DNA of 64,000 bases from Siphonodentalium dalli (taxonomy: Eukaryota; Mollusca; Scaphopoda; Gadilida; Siphonodentaliidae), in assembly GCA_032622095.1 (NCBI GenBank), contig CP136061.1, positions 129,406,754 through 129,470,753 on the forward strand, written 5' to 3'. Every line of letters starts with the position of its first letter. Within the stretch, counting starts at the first letter, position 1. Below are positions 20,241 to 32,851 of this stretch, piece after piece. The notes under the pieces are model-generated. The model made no database searches and was not told where the DNA came from. It saw only the letters and a program-made list of their open reading frames with translations. Made by a program: the position numbers and the translations under genes.

Positions 20241-20873
20241 ATGTCATCAGTTGCAGGCATCGACATGAAAGGGGGACTTTTTGGTTTCCTCATAGATTCA
20301 GCGTTTACGTTCAGTGATCAGGATAATTCACAATCGCATGGGAAAATAACCAGGTCGTGTGTCTCAACAAATCTCGAGTACCTTGCTTCAATTCGAGCGA
20401 ACGCCACAGATGATTTCAATGTAAATGGCACGGATGTCGACCTTGATGACTATGATTCCTACCAAGCTCAACTGAGGGGTCACAATGTCAGCAGTTCCAT
20501 TCTGTTTTCTGTGGGGTGTGATGCAGCGACAGATTCGAAAGACAAGAAAGGAATCAAGCGAGCATGTGCCGAAGCCGTTCTGCCCCCAAATAAGAGACCG
20601 GTAGTGAACAGTTTAAGGAACAAATCAAAAGAATATTGCGTTTTCTGCAAACACAGTAAAAAGCCAGCACGGTTGTACAAAAGTCACCTGGTAAAAGACG
20701 ACAATGATGTAGTTACCTGTCCCATTCTCCGACGGTACAAGTGCCCTCTATGTGGTGTTTCTGGTGACAAAGCTCACACGATCAAGTATTGTCCATCATA
20801 CGACGGGATATCCATGAGCGTTGCCGTAGCCAGGAGAAGAAAGTTCGACAGCAAGAGAGTCAGATCTTCATAA
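20241..20873 (+). CDS. nanos: Nanos zinc-finger protein, copy 7
   Basis: Intact 210 codons with Asp8, Asn29 and Ser129. Asn29 is otherwise seen only in copy 1. The spacer just upstream carries three changes (near 19654, 19802 and 19901) that recur exactly upstream of copy 10, three units away. Confidence 0.95.
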   Translation: MSSVAGIDMKGGLFGFLIDSAFTFSDQDNSQSHGKITRSCVSTNLEYLASIRANATDDFNVNGTDVDLDDYDSYQAQLRGHNVSSSILFSVGCDAATDSKDKKGIKRACAEAVLPPNKRPVVNSLRNKSKEYCVFCKHSKKPARLYKSHLVKDDNDVVTCPILRRYKCPLCGVSGDKAHTIKYCPSYDGISMSVAVARRRKFDSKRVRSS

Positions 20874-22046
20874 GCTGCAAGCCAGATTAGCACACGCTAT
20901 GTGTCTAAATGCCCGTTTTGTTTAAATATTATTCAATTGTTATATATGCCTTTAATTTATGTTGGTGCGCATGGAAATTTGAAACATGCGCACAATTTGT
21001 ATTGTATAAATAAACAATTTGTAATGAATTATATGCAAAGAAGCTTTTACATATTAGGCAATAAACTTATGTATAACAAATATCCTTTTCGTATCTATAT
21101 ATAAACAAATGGGCGGTCTCTTGGTGTTTGCATTTTTTGTACCTCGTTCCTGTCGTGTCGTGTAGATATTTCTGAAATTGTAGCTGTCTAATGTCAAAAT
21201 CTAGTGATTATTGTGCGAATGGGTGGTTTCGCCTACTTGTCTAATGTCTTGTTCTTTGAACACACAGAAAGAAATCGCATGCAACAATTCCAATCCCGCA
21301 TTCTATAAGCCATATGTCAGTCCATCGTCAAAGCTTCATTGGAAGACTCGCGTAGCAGGGTTGCGAGTACAAATGCCCTACTGAAGCATAACAGCACGAT
21401 GATAAAACAAAATCGTTTCATGCAAGACTTGTGGTGATCGCTGGTCGGAGAAGGCCGGCGCTTCAGATCGAATTTTTTTTTTTTTTTTTACAAATTTCCC
21501 AATGTATCCATTTTGTGATCACTATTTTAACTATAACTCTAAATCCGTGTCTTTGGTTCAGTTCAAGATACAAACCACAATGAACTGTCAGGTTTAAATG
21601 AGGTAGTAATCAACGATTTCTGGCCATTTTCACAATTTTGAGTGGTTACTGTACTACAACATTCTGCTGCACCACGGTCATTGACAAACAGCACACAATA
21701 GACAGAAATGGACTAAGCATTCAACTGTCTGTACTTTGACTGGACTGTCACATCATAAATTGAATTATCTCCCTTGGACTGTCCATGCAATGCACCAATT
21801 TTTAACCATTGTTTGGCCGAAAGTAGCCGTCTTCGGTCCCATAGTTAACCATGACAGAGCGAGTGTCAGTCTATGGTCACCTTGTGAGCAGATATAGAAC
21901 CTAGAAAGAGGTAAGATGATATAAAAACTAAAGAAAAATTATCGTATCAATTTTGAAATTTTGTTTTGGAACTGCAGAAGACTGTTTTGAAGGGAGATAA
22001 ATCAAGCTCTTTTCCGGTGTATTACCACATAGAGCTGGTCCACACC

Positions 22047-22593
22047 ATGCAGATACGAAACACATACTTCGTAAGTCAAACATCATCCTATTTTGTGAAC
22101 TATGGTACCTTTATACAATAATTAAACCATTAAAACAGTACTCACATTAATAACAAATGTCAAACTGACAGCTACAGCCCTTATATGCTTAAAATCCTAT
22201 TTTTCAGCCCTCCTACAATCCCATGAAATCGTGTATGGATACTTGAACTAAAACGCATAATATTGTCGATGACAGTGTTGTCGTGCAACAACGTGCTTAT
22301 GTAGCCTAAATTGTTTATTTCAGATGGTTGGAACTAATATTTTGCCTCAATTTCGGTATGTTTGTTCTGTCAGTCACGTGCCCCTCGTTTCGAATTTACA
22401 AAACACCATATTTCCACCACGTTGTTTGGCGATATTTGACCAATTTAAGCCCAGAAGCGAACAATGGCAAAGCGAATGGCAGCAAATGATCATACCATCG
22501 CCCGTTAGAACTATGCTGGCGTTAACCTATATGGGAATCAGAAATAAACCCATCACAGTGGTTGGCTCTCAAGGCCTTTTCCTTCAGAAATAA
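22047..22593 (+). CDS. Unrecognised small spliced gene, unit 7
   Basis: Exon parts 22047-22070 and 22324-22593 with intact splice sites and Val19 in the last exon. The intron has CTACAATCCC instead of CTACAAACCC, shared with units 9, 10 and 11. Confidence 0.4.
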
Positions 22594-23046
22594 TGCACCG
22601 GTCAAGCAGCCGTCAGAAGAGTTATAAATGCGGATTCTATAGTTTCCCTACACACACCCAAGAAGCGCAGCTCTAATGATTGAGTTACAGTTAACCATGC
22701 ATATGGCAATATAAAGTATAACCTTATATACGTCGAACGTCTGCGCGTGCCAGGGAATACCCAAAACAAATGTGTGTCATAAATCTAACTCAGAACCGAA
22801 AGCAGTCAGTTTAATTTTTCAGTAATATATTGATACGCTTAACAACTTATGCATCTATACAATTCGCTTGTTTAGTTGACATTATACTCAATTTTACACC
22901 GCGCACAGTGAACCGAGTTATACTCCAAATTCACGGAGCAAGTGGGAAGCGCCGATGCATGTTGTGATACGAATTTGAATGCAACGCAAAGTAAACACTT
23001 CGTTGCCACTCGAAAACTGTGTTGTAGTACTCGAAAGATCGCCGAG

Positions 23047-23133
23047 CCAATCAAATAGCGTTGATTAGGCAGAACAGAGGCCACTACGTTCTTGTAAAAA
23101 CACCCCCTTCCAGACCCCGTGCAAGTATATAAA
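23047..23133 (+). promoter_or_regulatory. nanos core promoter, copy 8
   Basis: CCAAT at 23047 and TATATAAA at 23126-23133. Confidence 0.7.
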
Positions 23134-23234
23134 TCCAGATTGGTTTCATATCAAACCATATCTTTCGTTCACTGTCGCTCGATCGTTCTAAATCAAAACC
23201 ATTTCAGTCGAACATTATAGAAATTGCCATCATT

Positions 23235-23867
23235 ATGTCATCAGTTGCAGGCATCGGCATGAAAGGGGGACTTTTTGGTTTCCTCATAGATTCAGCGTTT
23301 ACGTTCAGTGATCAGGATATTTCCCAATCGCATGGGAAAATAACCAGGTCGTGTGTCTCAACAAATCTCGAGTACCTTGCTTCAATTCGAGCGAACGCCA
23401 CAGATGATTTCAATGTGAATGGCACGGATGTCGACCTTGATGACTATGATTCCTACCAAGCTCAACTGAGGGGTCACAATGTCAGCAGTTCCATTCTGTT
23501 TTCTGTGGGGTGTGATGCAGCGACAGATTCGAAAGACAAGAAAGGAATCAAGCGAGCATGTGCCGAAGCCGTTCTGCCCCCAAATAAGAGACCGGTAGTG
23601 AACAGTTTAAGGAACAAATTAAAAGAATATTGCGTTTTCTGCAAACACAGTAAAAAGCCAGCACGGTTGTACAAAAGTCACCTGGTAAAAGACGACAATG
23701 ATGTAGTTACCTGTCCCATTCTCCGACGGTACAAGTGCCCTCTATGTGGTGTTTCTGGTGACAAAGCTCACACGATCAAGTATTGTCCATCATACGACGG
23801 GATATCCATGAGCGTTGCCGTAGCCAGGAGAAGAAAGTTCGACAGCAAGAGAGTCAGATCTTCATAA
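23235..23867 (+). CDS. nanos: Nanos zinc-finger protein, copy 8
   Basis: Intact 210 codons of the L-type (Gly8, Ile29, Leu129). Its translation is identical to those of copies 2, 13 and 16. The neighbour on each side is of the D8/S129 type, so types are interspersed and not blocked. Confidence 0.95.
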   Translation: MSSVAGIGMKGGLFGFLIDSAFTFSDQDISQSHGKITRSCVSTNLEYLASIRANATDDFNVNGTDVDLDDYDSYQAQLRGHNVSSSILFSVGCDAATDSKDKKGIKRACAEAVLPPNKRPVVNSLRNKLKEYCVFCKHSKKPARLYKSHLVKDDNDVVTCPILRRYKCPLCGVSGDKAHTIKYCPSYDGISMSVAVARRRKFDSKRVRSS

Positions 23868-25043
23868 GCTGCAAGCCAGATTAGCACACGCTATGTGTCT
23901 AAATGCCCGTTTTGTTTAAATATTATTCAATTGTTATATATGCCTTTAATTTATGTTGGTGCGCATGGAAATTTGAAACATGCGCACAATTTGTATTGTA
24001 TAAATAAACAATTTGTAATGAATTATATGCAAAGAAGCTTTTACATATTAGGCAATAAACTTATGTATAACAAATATCCTTTTCGTATCTATATATAAAC
24101 AAATGGGCGGTCTCTTGGTGCTTGCATTTTTTGTACCTCGTTCCTGTCGTGTCGTGTAGATATTTCTGAAATTGTAGCTGTCTAATGTCAAAATCTAGTG
24201 ATTATTGTGCGAATGGGTGGTTTCGCCTACTTGTCTAATGTCTTGTTCTTTGAACACACAGAAAGAAATCGCATGCAACAATTCCAATCCCGCTTTCTAT
24301 AAGCCATATATCAGTCCATCGTCAAAGCTTCATTGGAAGACTCGCGTAGCAGGGTTGCGAGTACAAATGCCCTACTGAAGCATAACAGTACGATGATAAA
24401 ACAAAATCGTTTCATGCAAGACTTGTGGTGATCGCTGGTCGGAGAAGGCCGGCGCTTCAGATCGAATTTTTTTTTTTTTTTTTTTTACAAATTTCCCAAT
24501 GTATCCATTTTGTGATCACTATTTTAACTATAACTCTAAATCCGTGTCTTTGGTTCAGTTCAAGATACAAACCACAGTGAACTGTCAGGTTTAAATGAGG
24601 TAGTAATCAACGATTTCTGGCCATTTTCACAATTTTGAGTGGTTACTGTACTACAACATTCTGCTGCACCACGGTCATTGACAAACAGCACACAATAGAC
24701 AGAAATGGACTAAGCATTCAACTGTCTGTACTTTGACTGGACTGTCACATCATAAATTGAATTATCTCCCTTGGACTGTCCATGCAATGCACCAATTTTT
24801 AACCATTGTTTGGCCGAAAGTAGCCGTCTTCGGTCCCATAGTTAACCATGACAGAGCGAGTGTCAGTCTATGGTCACCTTGTGAGCAGATATAGAACCTA
24901 GAAAGAGGTAAGATGATATAAAAACTAAAGAAAAATTATCGTATCAATTTTTAAATTTTGTTTTGGAACTGCAGAAGACTGTTTTGAAGGGAGATAAATC
25001 AAGCTCTTTTCCGGTGTATTACCACATAGAGCTGGTCCACACC

Positions 25044-25590
25044 ATGCAGATACGAAACACATACTTCGTAAGTCAAACATCATCCTATTTTGTGAACTAT
25101 GGTACCTTTATACAATAATTAAACCATTAAAACAGTACTCACATTAATAACAAATGTCAAACTGACAGTTACAGCCCTTATATGCTTAAAATCCTATTTT
25201 TCAGCCCTCCTACAAACCCATGAAATCGTGTATGGATACTTGAACTAAAACGCATAATATTGTCGATGACAGTGTTGTCGTGCAACAACGTGCTTATGTA
25301 GCCTAAATTGTTTATTTCAGATGGTTGGAACTAATATTTTGCCTCAATTTCGGTATGTTTGTTCTGTCAGTCACATGCCCCTCGTTTCGAATTTACAAAA
25401 CACCATATTTCCACCACGTTGTTTGGCGATATTTGACCAATTTAAGCCCAGAAGCGAACAATGGCAAAGCGAATGGCAGCAAATGATCATACCATCGCCC
25501 GTTAGAACTATGCTGGCGTTAACCTATATGGGAATCAGAAATAAACCCATCACAGTGGTTGGCTCTCAAGGCCTTTTCCTTCAGAAATAA
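25044..25590 (+). CDS. Unrecognised small spliced gene, unit 8
   Basis: Exon parts 25044-25067 and 25321-25590 with intact splice sites. The translation is the same as in unit 1, and the spacer after the stop shares GCTATAATG with units 1, 12 and 15. Confidence 0.4.
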
Positions 25591-26043
25591 TGCACCGGTC
25601 AAGCAGCCGTCAGAAGAGTTATAAATGCGGATTCTATAGTTTCCCTACACACACTCAAGAAGCGCAGCTATAATGATTGAGTTACAGTTAACCATGCATA
25701 TGGCAATATAAAGTATAACCTTATATACGTCGAACGTCTGCGCGTGCCAGGGAATACCCAAAACAAATGTGTGTCATAAATCTAACTCAGAACCGAAAGC
25801 AGTCAGTTTAATTTTTCAGTAATATATTGATACGCTTAACAACTTATGCATATATACAATTCGCTTGTTTAGTTGACATTATACTCAATTTTACACCGCG
25901 CACAGTGAACCGAGTTATACTCCAAATTCACGGAGCAAGTGGGAAGCGCCGATGCATGTTGTGATACGAATTTGAATGCAACGCAAAGTAAACACTTCGT
26001 TGCCACTCGAAAACTGTGTTGTAGTACTCGAAAGATCGCCGAG

Positions 26044-26130
26044 CCAATCAAATAGCGTTGATTAGGCCGAAAAGAGGCCACTACGTTCTTGTAAAAACAC
26101 CCCCTTCCAGACCCCGTGCAAGTATATAAA
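26044..26130 (+). promoter_or_regulatory. nanos core promoter, copy 9
   Basis: CCAAT at 26044 and TATATAAA at 26123-26130, 108 bases before the ATG because of the one-base-shorter 5' UTR. Confidence 0.7.
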
Positions 26131-26230
26131 TCCAGATTGGTTTCATATCAAACCATATCTTTCGTTCACTGTCGCTCGATCGTTCTAAATCAAAACATTT
26201 CAGTCGAACATTATAGAAATTGCCATCATT

Positions 26231-26863
26231 ATGTCATCAGTTGCAGGCATCGACATGAAAGGGGGACTTTTTGGTTTCCTCATAGATTCAGCGTTTACGT
26301 TCAGTGATCAGGATATTTCACAATCGCATGGGAAAATAACCAGGTCGTGTGTCTCAACAAATCTCGAGTACCTTGCTTCAATTCGAGCGAACGCCACAGA
26401 TGATTTCAATGTAAATGGCACGGATGTCGACCTTGATGACTATGATTCCTACCAAGCTCAACTGAGGGGTCACAATGTCAGCAGTTCCATTCTGTTTTCT
26501 GTGGGGTGTGATGCAGCGACAGATTCGAAAGACAAGAAAGGAATCAAGCGAGCATGTGCCGAAGCCGTTCTGCCCCCAAATAAGAGACCGGTAGTGAACA
26601 GTTTAAGGAACAAATCAAAAGAATATTGCGTTTTCTGCAAACACAGTAAAAAGCCAGCACGGTTGTACAAAAGTCACCTGGTAAAAGACGACAATGATGT
26701 AGTTACCTGTCCCATTCTCCGACGGTACAAGTGCCCTCTATGTGGTGTTTCTGGTGACAAAGCTCACACGATCAAGTATTGTCCATCATACGACGGGATA
26801 TCCATGAGCGTTGCCGTAGCCAGGAGAAGAAAGTTCGACAGCAAGAGAGTCAGATCTTCATAA
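26231..26863 (+). CDS. nanos: Nanos zinc-finger protein, copy 9
   Basis: Intact 210 codons with Asp8, Ile29 and Ser129. Its protein equals that of copy 5, although its 5' UTR and spacer variants ally it with copies 7 and 10. Confidence 0.95.
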   Translation: MSSVAGIDMKGGLFGFLIDSAFTFSDQDISQSHGKITRSCVSTNLEYLASIRANATDDFNVNGTDVDLDDYDSYQAQLRGHNVSSSILFSVGCDAATDSKDKKGIKRACAEAVLPPNKRPVVNSLRNKSKEYCVFCKHSKKPARLYKSHLVKDDNDVVTCPILRRYKCPLCGVSGDKAHTIKYCPSYDGISMSVAVARRRKFDSKRVRSS

Positions 26864-28036
26864 GCTGCAAGCCAGATTAGCACACGCTATGTGTCTAAAT
26901 GCCCGTTTTGTTTAAATATTATTCAATTGTTATATATGCCTTTAATTTATGTTGGTGCGCATGGAAATTTGAAACATGCGCACAATTTGTATTGTATAAA
27001 TAAACAATTTGTAATGAATTATATGCAAAGAAGCTTTTACATATTAGGCAATAAACTTATGTATAACAAATATCCTTTTCGTATCTATATATAAACAAAT
27101 GGGCGGTCTCTTGGTGTTTGCATTTTTTGTACCTCGTTCCTGTCGTGTCGTGTAGATATTTCTGAAATTGTAGCTGTCTAATGTCAAAATCTAGTGATTA
27201 TTGTGCGAATGGGTGGTTTCGCCTACTTGTCTAATGTCTTGTTCTTTGAACACACAGAAAGAAATCGCATGCAACAATTCCAATCCCGCATTCTATAAGC
27301 CATATGTCAGTCCATCGTCAAAGCTTCATTGGAAGACTCGCGTAGCAGGGTTGCGAGTACAAATGCCCTACTGAAGCATAACAGCACGATGATAAAACAA
27401 AATCGTTTCATGCAAGACTTGTGGTGATCGCTGGTCGGAGAAGGCCGGCGCTTCAGATCGAATTTTTTTTTTTTTTTTTACAAATTTCCCAATGTATCCA
27501 TTTTGTGATCACTATTTTAACTATAACTCTAAATCCGTGTCTTTGGTTCAGTTCAAGATACAAACCACAATGAACTGTCAGGTTTAAATGAGGTAGTAAT
27601 CAACGATTTCTGGCCATTTTCACAATTTTGAGTGGTTACTGTACTACAACATTCTGCTGCACCACGGTCATTGACAAACAGCACACAATAGACAGAAATG
27701 GACTAAGCATTCAACTGTCTGTACTTTGACTGGACTGTCACATCATAAATTGAATTATCTCCCTTGGACTGTCCATGCAATGCACCAATTTTTAACCATT
27801 GTTTGGCCGAAAGTAGCCGTCTTCGGTCCCATAGTTAACCATGACAGAGCGAGTGTCAGTCTATGGTCACCTTGTGAGCAGATATAGAACCTAGAAAGAG
27901 GTAAGATGATATAAAAACTAAAGAAAAATTATCGTATCAATTTTGAAATTTTGTTTTGGAACTGCAGAAGACTGTTTTGAAGGGAGATAAATCAAGCTCT
28001 TTTCCGGTGTATTACCACATAGAGCTGGTCCACACC

Positions 28037-28583
28037 ATGCAGATACGAAACACATACTTCGTAAGTCAAACATCATCCTATTTTGTGAACTATGGTACCT
28101 TTATACAATAATTAAACCATTAAAACAGTACTCACATTAATAACAAATGTCAAACTGACAGCTACAGCCCTTATATGCTTAAAATCCTATTTTTCAGCCC
28201 TCCTACAATCCCATGAAATCGTGTATGGATACTTGAACTAAAACGCATAATATTGTCGATGACAGTGTTGTCGTGCAACAACGTGCTTATGTAGCCTAAA
28301 TTGTTTATTTCAGATGGTTGGAACTAATATTTTGCCTCAATTTCGGTATGTTTGTTCTGTCAGTCACGTGCCCCTCGTTTCGAATTTACAAAACACCATA
28401 TTTCCACCACGTTGTTTGGCGATATTTGACCAATTTAAGCCCAGAAGCGAACAATGGCAAAGCGAATGGCAGCAAATGATCATACCATCGCCCGTTAGAA
28501 CTATGCTGGCGTTAACCTATATGGGAATCAGAAATAAACCCATCACAGTGGTTGGCTCTCAAGGCCTTTTCCTTCAGAAATAA
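28037..28583 (+). CDS. Unrecognised small spliced gene, unit 9
   Basis: Exon parts 28037-28060 and 28314-28583 with intact splice sites and Val19. The spacer after the stop matches that of unit 6 at three diagnostic bases. Confidence 0.4.
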
Positions 28584-29036
28584 TGCACCGGTCAAGCAGC
28601 CGTCAGAAGAGTTATAAATGCGGATTCTATAGTTTCCATACACACACTCAAGAAGCGCAGCTCTAATGATTGAGTTACAGTTAACCATGCATATGGCAAT
28701 ATAAAGTATAACCTTATATACGTCGAACGTCTGCGCGTGCCAGGGAATACCCAAAACAAATGTGTGTCATAAATCTAACTCAGAGCCGAAAGCAGTCAGT
28801 TTAATTTTTCAGTAATATATTGATACGCTTAACAACTTATGCATCTATACAATTCGCTTGTTTAGTTGACATTATACTCAATTTGACACCGCGCACAGTG
28901 AACCGAGTTATACTCCAAATTCACGGAGCAAGTGGGAAGCGCCGATGCATGTTGTGATACGAATTTGAATGCAACGCAAAGTAAACACTTCGTTGCCACT
29001 CGAAAACTGTGTTGTAGTACTCGAAAGATCGCCGAG

Positions 29037-29123
29037 CCAATCAAATAGCGTTGATTAGGCCGAACAGAGGCCACTACGTTCTTGTAAAAACACCCCCTTC
29101 CAGACCCCGTGCAAGTATATAAA
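29037..29123 (+). promoter_or_regulatory. nanos core promoter, copy 10
   Basis: CCAAT at 29037 and TATATAAA at 29116-29123. Confidence 0.7.
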
Positions 29124-29223
29124 TCCAGATTGGTTTCATATCAAACCATATCTTTCGTTCACTGTCGCTCGATCGTTCTAAATCAAAACATTTCAGTCGA
29201 ACATTATAGAAATTGCCATCATT

Positions 29224-29856
29224 ATGTCATCAGTTGCAGGCATCGACATGAAAGGGGGACTTTTTGGTTTCCTCATAGATTCAGCGTTTACGTTCAGTGA
29301 TCAGGATATTTCACAATCGCATGGGAAAATAACCAGGTCGTGTGTCTCAACAAATCTCGAGTACCTTGCTTCAATTCGAGCGAACGCCACAGATGATTTC
29401 AATGTAAATGGCACGGATGTCGACCTTGATGACTATGATTCCTACCAAGCTCAACTGAGGGGTCACAATGTCAGCAGTTCCATTCTGTTTTCTGTGGGGT
29501 GTGATGCAGCGACAGATTCGAAAGACAAGAAAGGAATCAAGCGAGCATGTGCCGAAGCCATTCTGCCCCCAAATAAGAGACCGGTAGTGAACAGTTTAAG
29601 GAACAAATCAAAAGAATATTGCGTTTTCTGCAAACACAGTAAAAAGCCAGCACGGTTGTACAAAAGTCACCTGGTAAAAGACGACAATGATGTAGTTACC
29701 TGTCCCATTCTCCGACGGTACAAGTGCCCTCTATGTGGTGTTTCTGGTGACAAAGCTCACACGATCAAGTATTGTCCATCATACGACGGGATATCCATGA
29801 GCGTTGCCGTAGCCAGGAGAAGAAAGTTCGACAGCAAGAGAGTCAGATCTTCATAA
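29224..29856 (+). CDS. nanos: Nanos zinc-finger protein, copy 10
   Basis: Intact 210 codons with Asp8, Ile29 and Ser129 and one private conservative change, Val113 to Ile (GTT to ATT), in the linker before the fingers. Confidence 0.95.
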   Translation: MSSVAGIDMKGGLFGFLIDSAFTFSDQDISQSHGKITRSCVSTNLEYLASIRANATDDFNVNGTDVDLDDYDSYQAQLRGHNVSSSILFSVGCDAATDSKDKKGIKRACAEAILPPNKRPVVNSLRNKSKEYCVFCKHSKKPARLYKSHLVKDDNDVVTCPILRRYKCPLCGVSGDKAHTIKYCPSYDGISMSVAVARRRKFDSKRVRSS

Positions 29857-31030
29857 GCTGCAAGCCAGATTAGCACACGCTATGTGTCTAAATGCCCGTT
29901 TTGTTTAAATATTATTCAATTGTTATATATGCCTTTAATTTATGTTGGTGCGCATGGAAATTTGAAACATGCGCACAATTTGTATTGTATAAATAAACAA
30001 TTTGTAATGAATTATATGCAAAGAAGCTTTTACATATTAGGCAATAAACTTATGTATAACAAATATCCTTTTCGTATCTATATATAAACAAATGGGCGGT
30101 CTCTTGGTGGTTGCATTTTTTGTACCTCGTTCCTGTCGTGTCGTGTAGATATTTCTGAAATTGTAGCTGTCTAATGTCAAAATCTAGTGATTATTGTGCG
30201 AATGGGTGGTTTCGCCTACTTGTCTAATGTCTTGTTCTTTGAACACACAGAAAGAAATCGCATGCAACAATTCCAATCCCGCATTCTATAAGCCATATGT
30301 CAGTCCATCGTCAAAGCTTCATTGGAAGACTCGCGTAGCAGGGTTGCGAGTACAAATGCCCTACTGAAGCATAACAGCACGATGATAAAACAAAATCGTT
30401 TCATGCAAGACTTGTGGTGATCGCTGGTCGGAGAAGGCCGGCGCTTCAGATCGAATTTTTTTTTTTTTTTTTTACAAATTTCCCAATGTATCCATTTTGT
30501 GATCACTATTTTAACTATAACTCTAAATCCGTGTCTTTGGTTCAGTTCAAGATACAAACCACAATGAACTGTCAGGTTTAAATGAGGTAGTAATCAACGA
30601 TTTCTGGCCATTTTCACAATTTTGAGTGGTTACTGTACTACAACATTCTGCTGCACCACGGTCATTGACAAACAGCACACAATAGACAGAAATGGAATAA
30701 GCATTCAACTGTCTGTACTTTGACTGGACTGTCACATCATAAATTGAATTATCTCCCTTGGACTGTCCATGCAATGCACCAATTTTTAACCATTGTTTGG
30801 CCGAAAGTAGCCGTCTTCGGTCCCATAGTTAACCATGACAGAGCGAGTGTCAGTCTATGGTCACCTTGTGAGCAGATATAGAACCTAGAAAGAGGTAAGA
30901 TGATATAAAAACTAAAGAAAAATTGTCGTATCAATTTTGAAATTTTGTTTTGGAACTGCAGAAGACTGTTTTGAAGGGAGTTAAATCAAGCTCTTTTCCG
31001 GTGTATTACCACATAGAGCTGGTCCACACC

Positions 31031-31577
31031 ATGCAGATACGAAACACATACTTCGTAAGTCAAACATCATCCTATTTTGTGAACTATGGTACCTTTATAC
31101 AATAATTAAACCATTAAAACAGTACTCACATTAATAACAAATGTCAAACTGACAGCTACAGCCCTTATATGCTTAAAATCCTATTTTTCAGCCCTCCTAC
31201 AATCCCATGAAATCGTGTATGGATACTTGAACTAAAACGCATAATATTGTCGATGACAGTGTTGTCGTGCAACAACGTGCTTATGTAGCCTAAATTGTTT
31301 ATTTCAGATGGTTGGAACTAATATTTTGCCTCAATTTCGGTATGTTTGTTCTGTCAGTCACGTGCCCCTCGTTTCGAATTTACAAAACACCATATTTCCA
31401 CCACGTTGTTTGGCGATATTTGACCAATTTAAGCCCAGAAGCGAACAATGGCAAAGCGAATGGCAGCAAATGATCATACCATCTCCCGTTAGAACTATGC
31501 TGGCGTTAACCTATATGGGAATCAGAAATAAACCCATCACAGTGGTTGGCTCTCAAGGCCTTTTCCTTCAGAAATAA
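31031..31577 (+). CDS. Unrecognised small spliced gene, unit 10
   Basis: Exon parts 31031-31054 and 31308-31577 with intact splice sites and Val19. It has a private silent TCG-to-TCT change in the last exon near 31485, and a GAT-to-GTT change in the 93-base exon shared with unit 11. Confidence 0.4.
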
Positions 31578-32030
31578 TGCACCGGTCAAGCAGCCGTCAG
31601 AAGAGTTATAAATGCGGATTCTATAGTTTCCCTACACACACCCAAGAAGCGCAGCTCTAATGATTGAGTTACAGTTAACCATGCATATGGCAATATAAAG
31701 TATAACCTTATATACGTCGAACGTCTGCGCGTGCCAGGGAATACCCAAAACAAATGTGTGTCATAAATCTAACTCAGAACCGAAAGCAGTCAGTTTAATT
31801 TTTCAGTAATATATTGATACGCTTAACAACTTATGCATCTATACAATTCGCTTGTTTAGTTGACATTATACTCAATTTTACACCGCGCACAGTGAACCGA
31901 GTTATACTCCAAATTCACGGAGCAAGTGGGAAGCGCCGATGCATGTTGTGATACGAATTTGAATGCAACGCAAAGTAAACACTTCGTTGCCACTCGAAAA
32001 CTGTGTTGTAGTACTCGAAAGATCGCCGAG

Positions 32031-32117
32031 CCAATCAAATAGCGTTGATTAGGCAGAACAGAGGCCACTACGTTCTTGTAAAAACACCCCCTTCCAGACC
32101 CCGTGCAAGTATATAAA
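32031..32117 (+). promoter_or_regulatory. nanos core promoter, copy 11
   Basis: CCAAT at 32031 and TATATAAA at 32110-32117. Confidence 0.7.
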
Positions 32118-32218
32118 TCCAGATTGGTTTCATATCAAACCATATCTTTCGTTCACTGTCGCTCGATCGTTCTAAATCAAAACCATTTCAGTCGAACATT
32201 ATAGAAATTGCCATCATT

Positions 32219-32851
32219 ATGTCATCAGTTGCAGGCATCGGCATGAAAGGGGGACTTTTTGGTTTCCTCATAGATTCAGCGTTTACGTTCAGTGATCAGG
32301 ATATTTCCCAATCGCATGGGAAAATAACCAGGTCGTGTGTCTCAACAAATCTCGAGTACCTTGCTTCAATTCGAGCGAACGCCACAGATGATTTCAATGT
32401 GAATGGCACGGATGTCGACCTTGATGACTATGATTCCTACCAAGCTCAACTGAGGGGTCACAATGTCAGCAGTTCCATTCTGTTTTCTGTGGGGTGTGAT
32501 GCAGCGACAGATTCGAAAGACAAGAAAGGAATCAAGCGAGCATGTGCCGAAGCCGTTCTGCCCCCAAATAAGAGACCGGTAGTGAACAGTTTAAGGAACA
32601 CATTAAAAGAATATTGCGTTTTCTGCAAACACAGTAAAAAGCCAGCACGGTTGTACAAAAGTCACCTGGTAAAAGACGACAATGATGTAGTTACCTGTCC
32701 CATTCTCCGACGGTACAAGTGCCCTCTATGTGGTGTTTCTGGTGACAAAGCTCACACGATCAAGTATTGTCCATCATACGACGGGATATCCATGAGCGTT
32801 GCCGTAGCCAGGAGAAGAAAGTTCGACAGCAAGAGAGTCAGATCTTCATAA
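32219..32851 (+). CDS. nanos: Nanos zinc-finger protein, copy 11
   Basis: Intact 210 codons of the L-type (Gly8, Leu129) with Lys128 changed to Thr (AAA to ACA), a change found only here and in the next copy. Residue 128 lies five residues before the first zinc ligand. Confidence 0.95.
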   Translation: MSSVAGIGMKGGLFGFLIDSAFTFSDQDISQSHGKITRSCVSTNLEYLASIRANATDDFNVNGTDVDLDDYDSYQAQLRGHNVSSSILFSVGCDAATDSKDKKGIKRACAEAVLPPNKRPVVNSLRNTLKEYCVFCKHSKKPARLYKSHLVKDDNDVVTCPILRRYKCPLCGVSGDKAHTIKYCPSYDGISMSVAVARRRKFDSKRVRSS

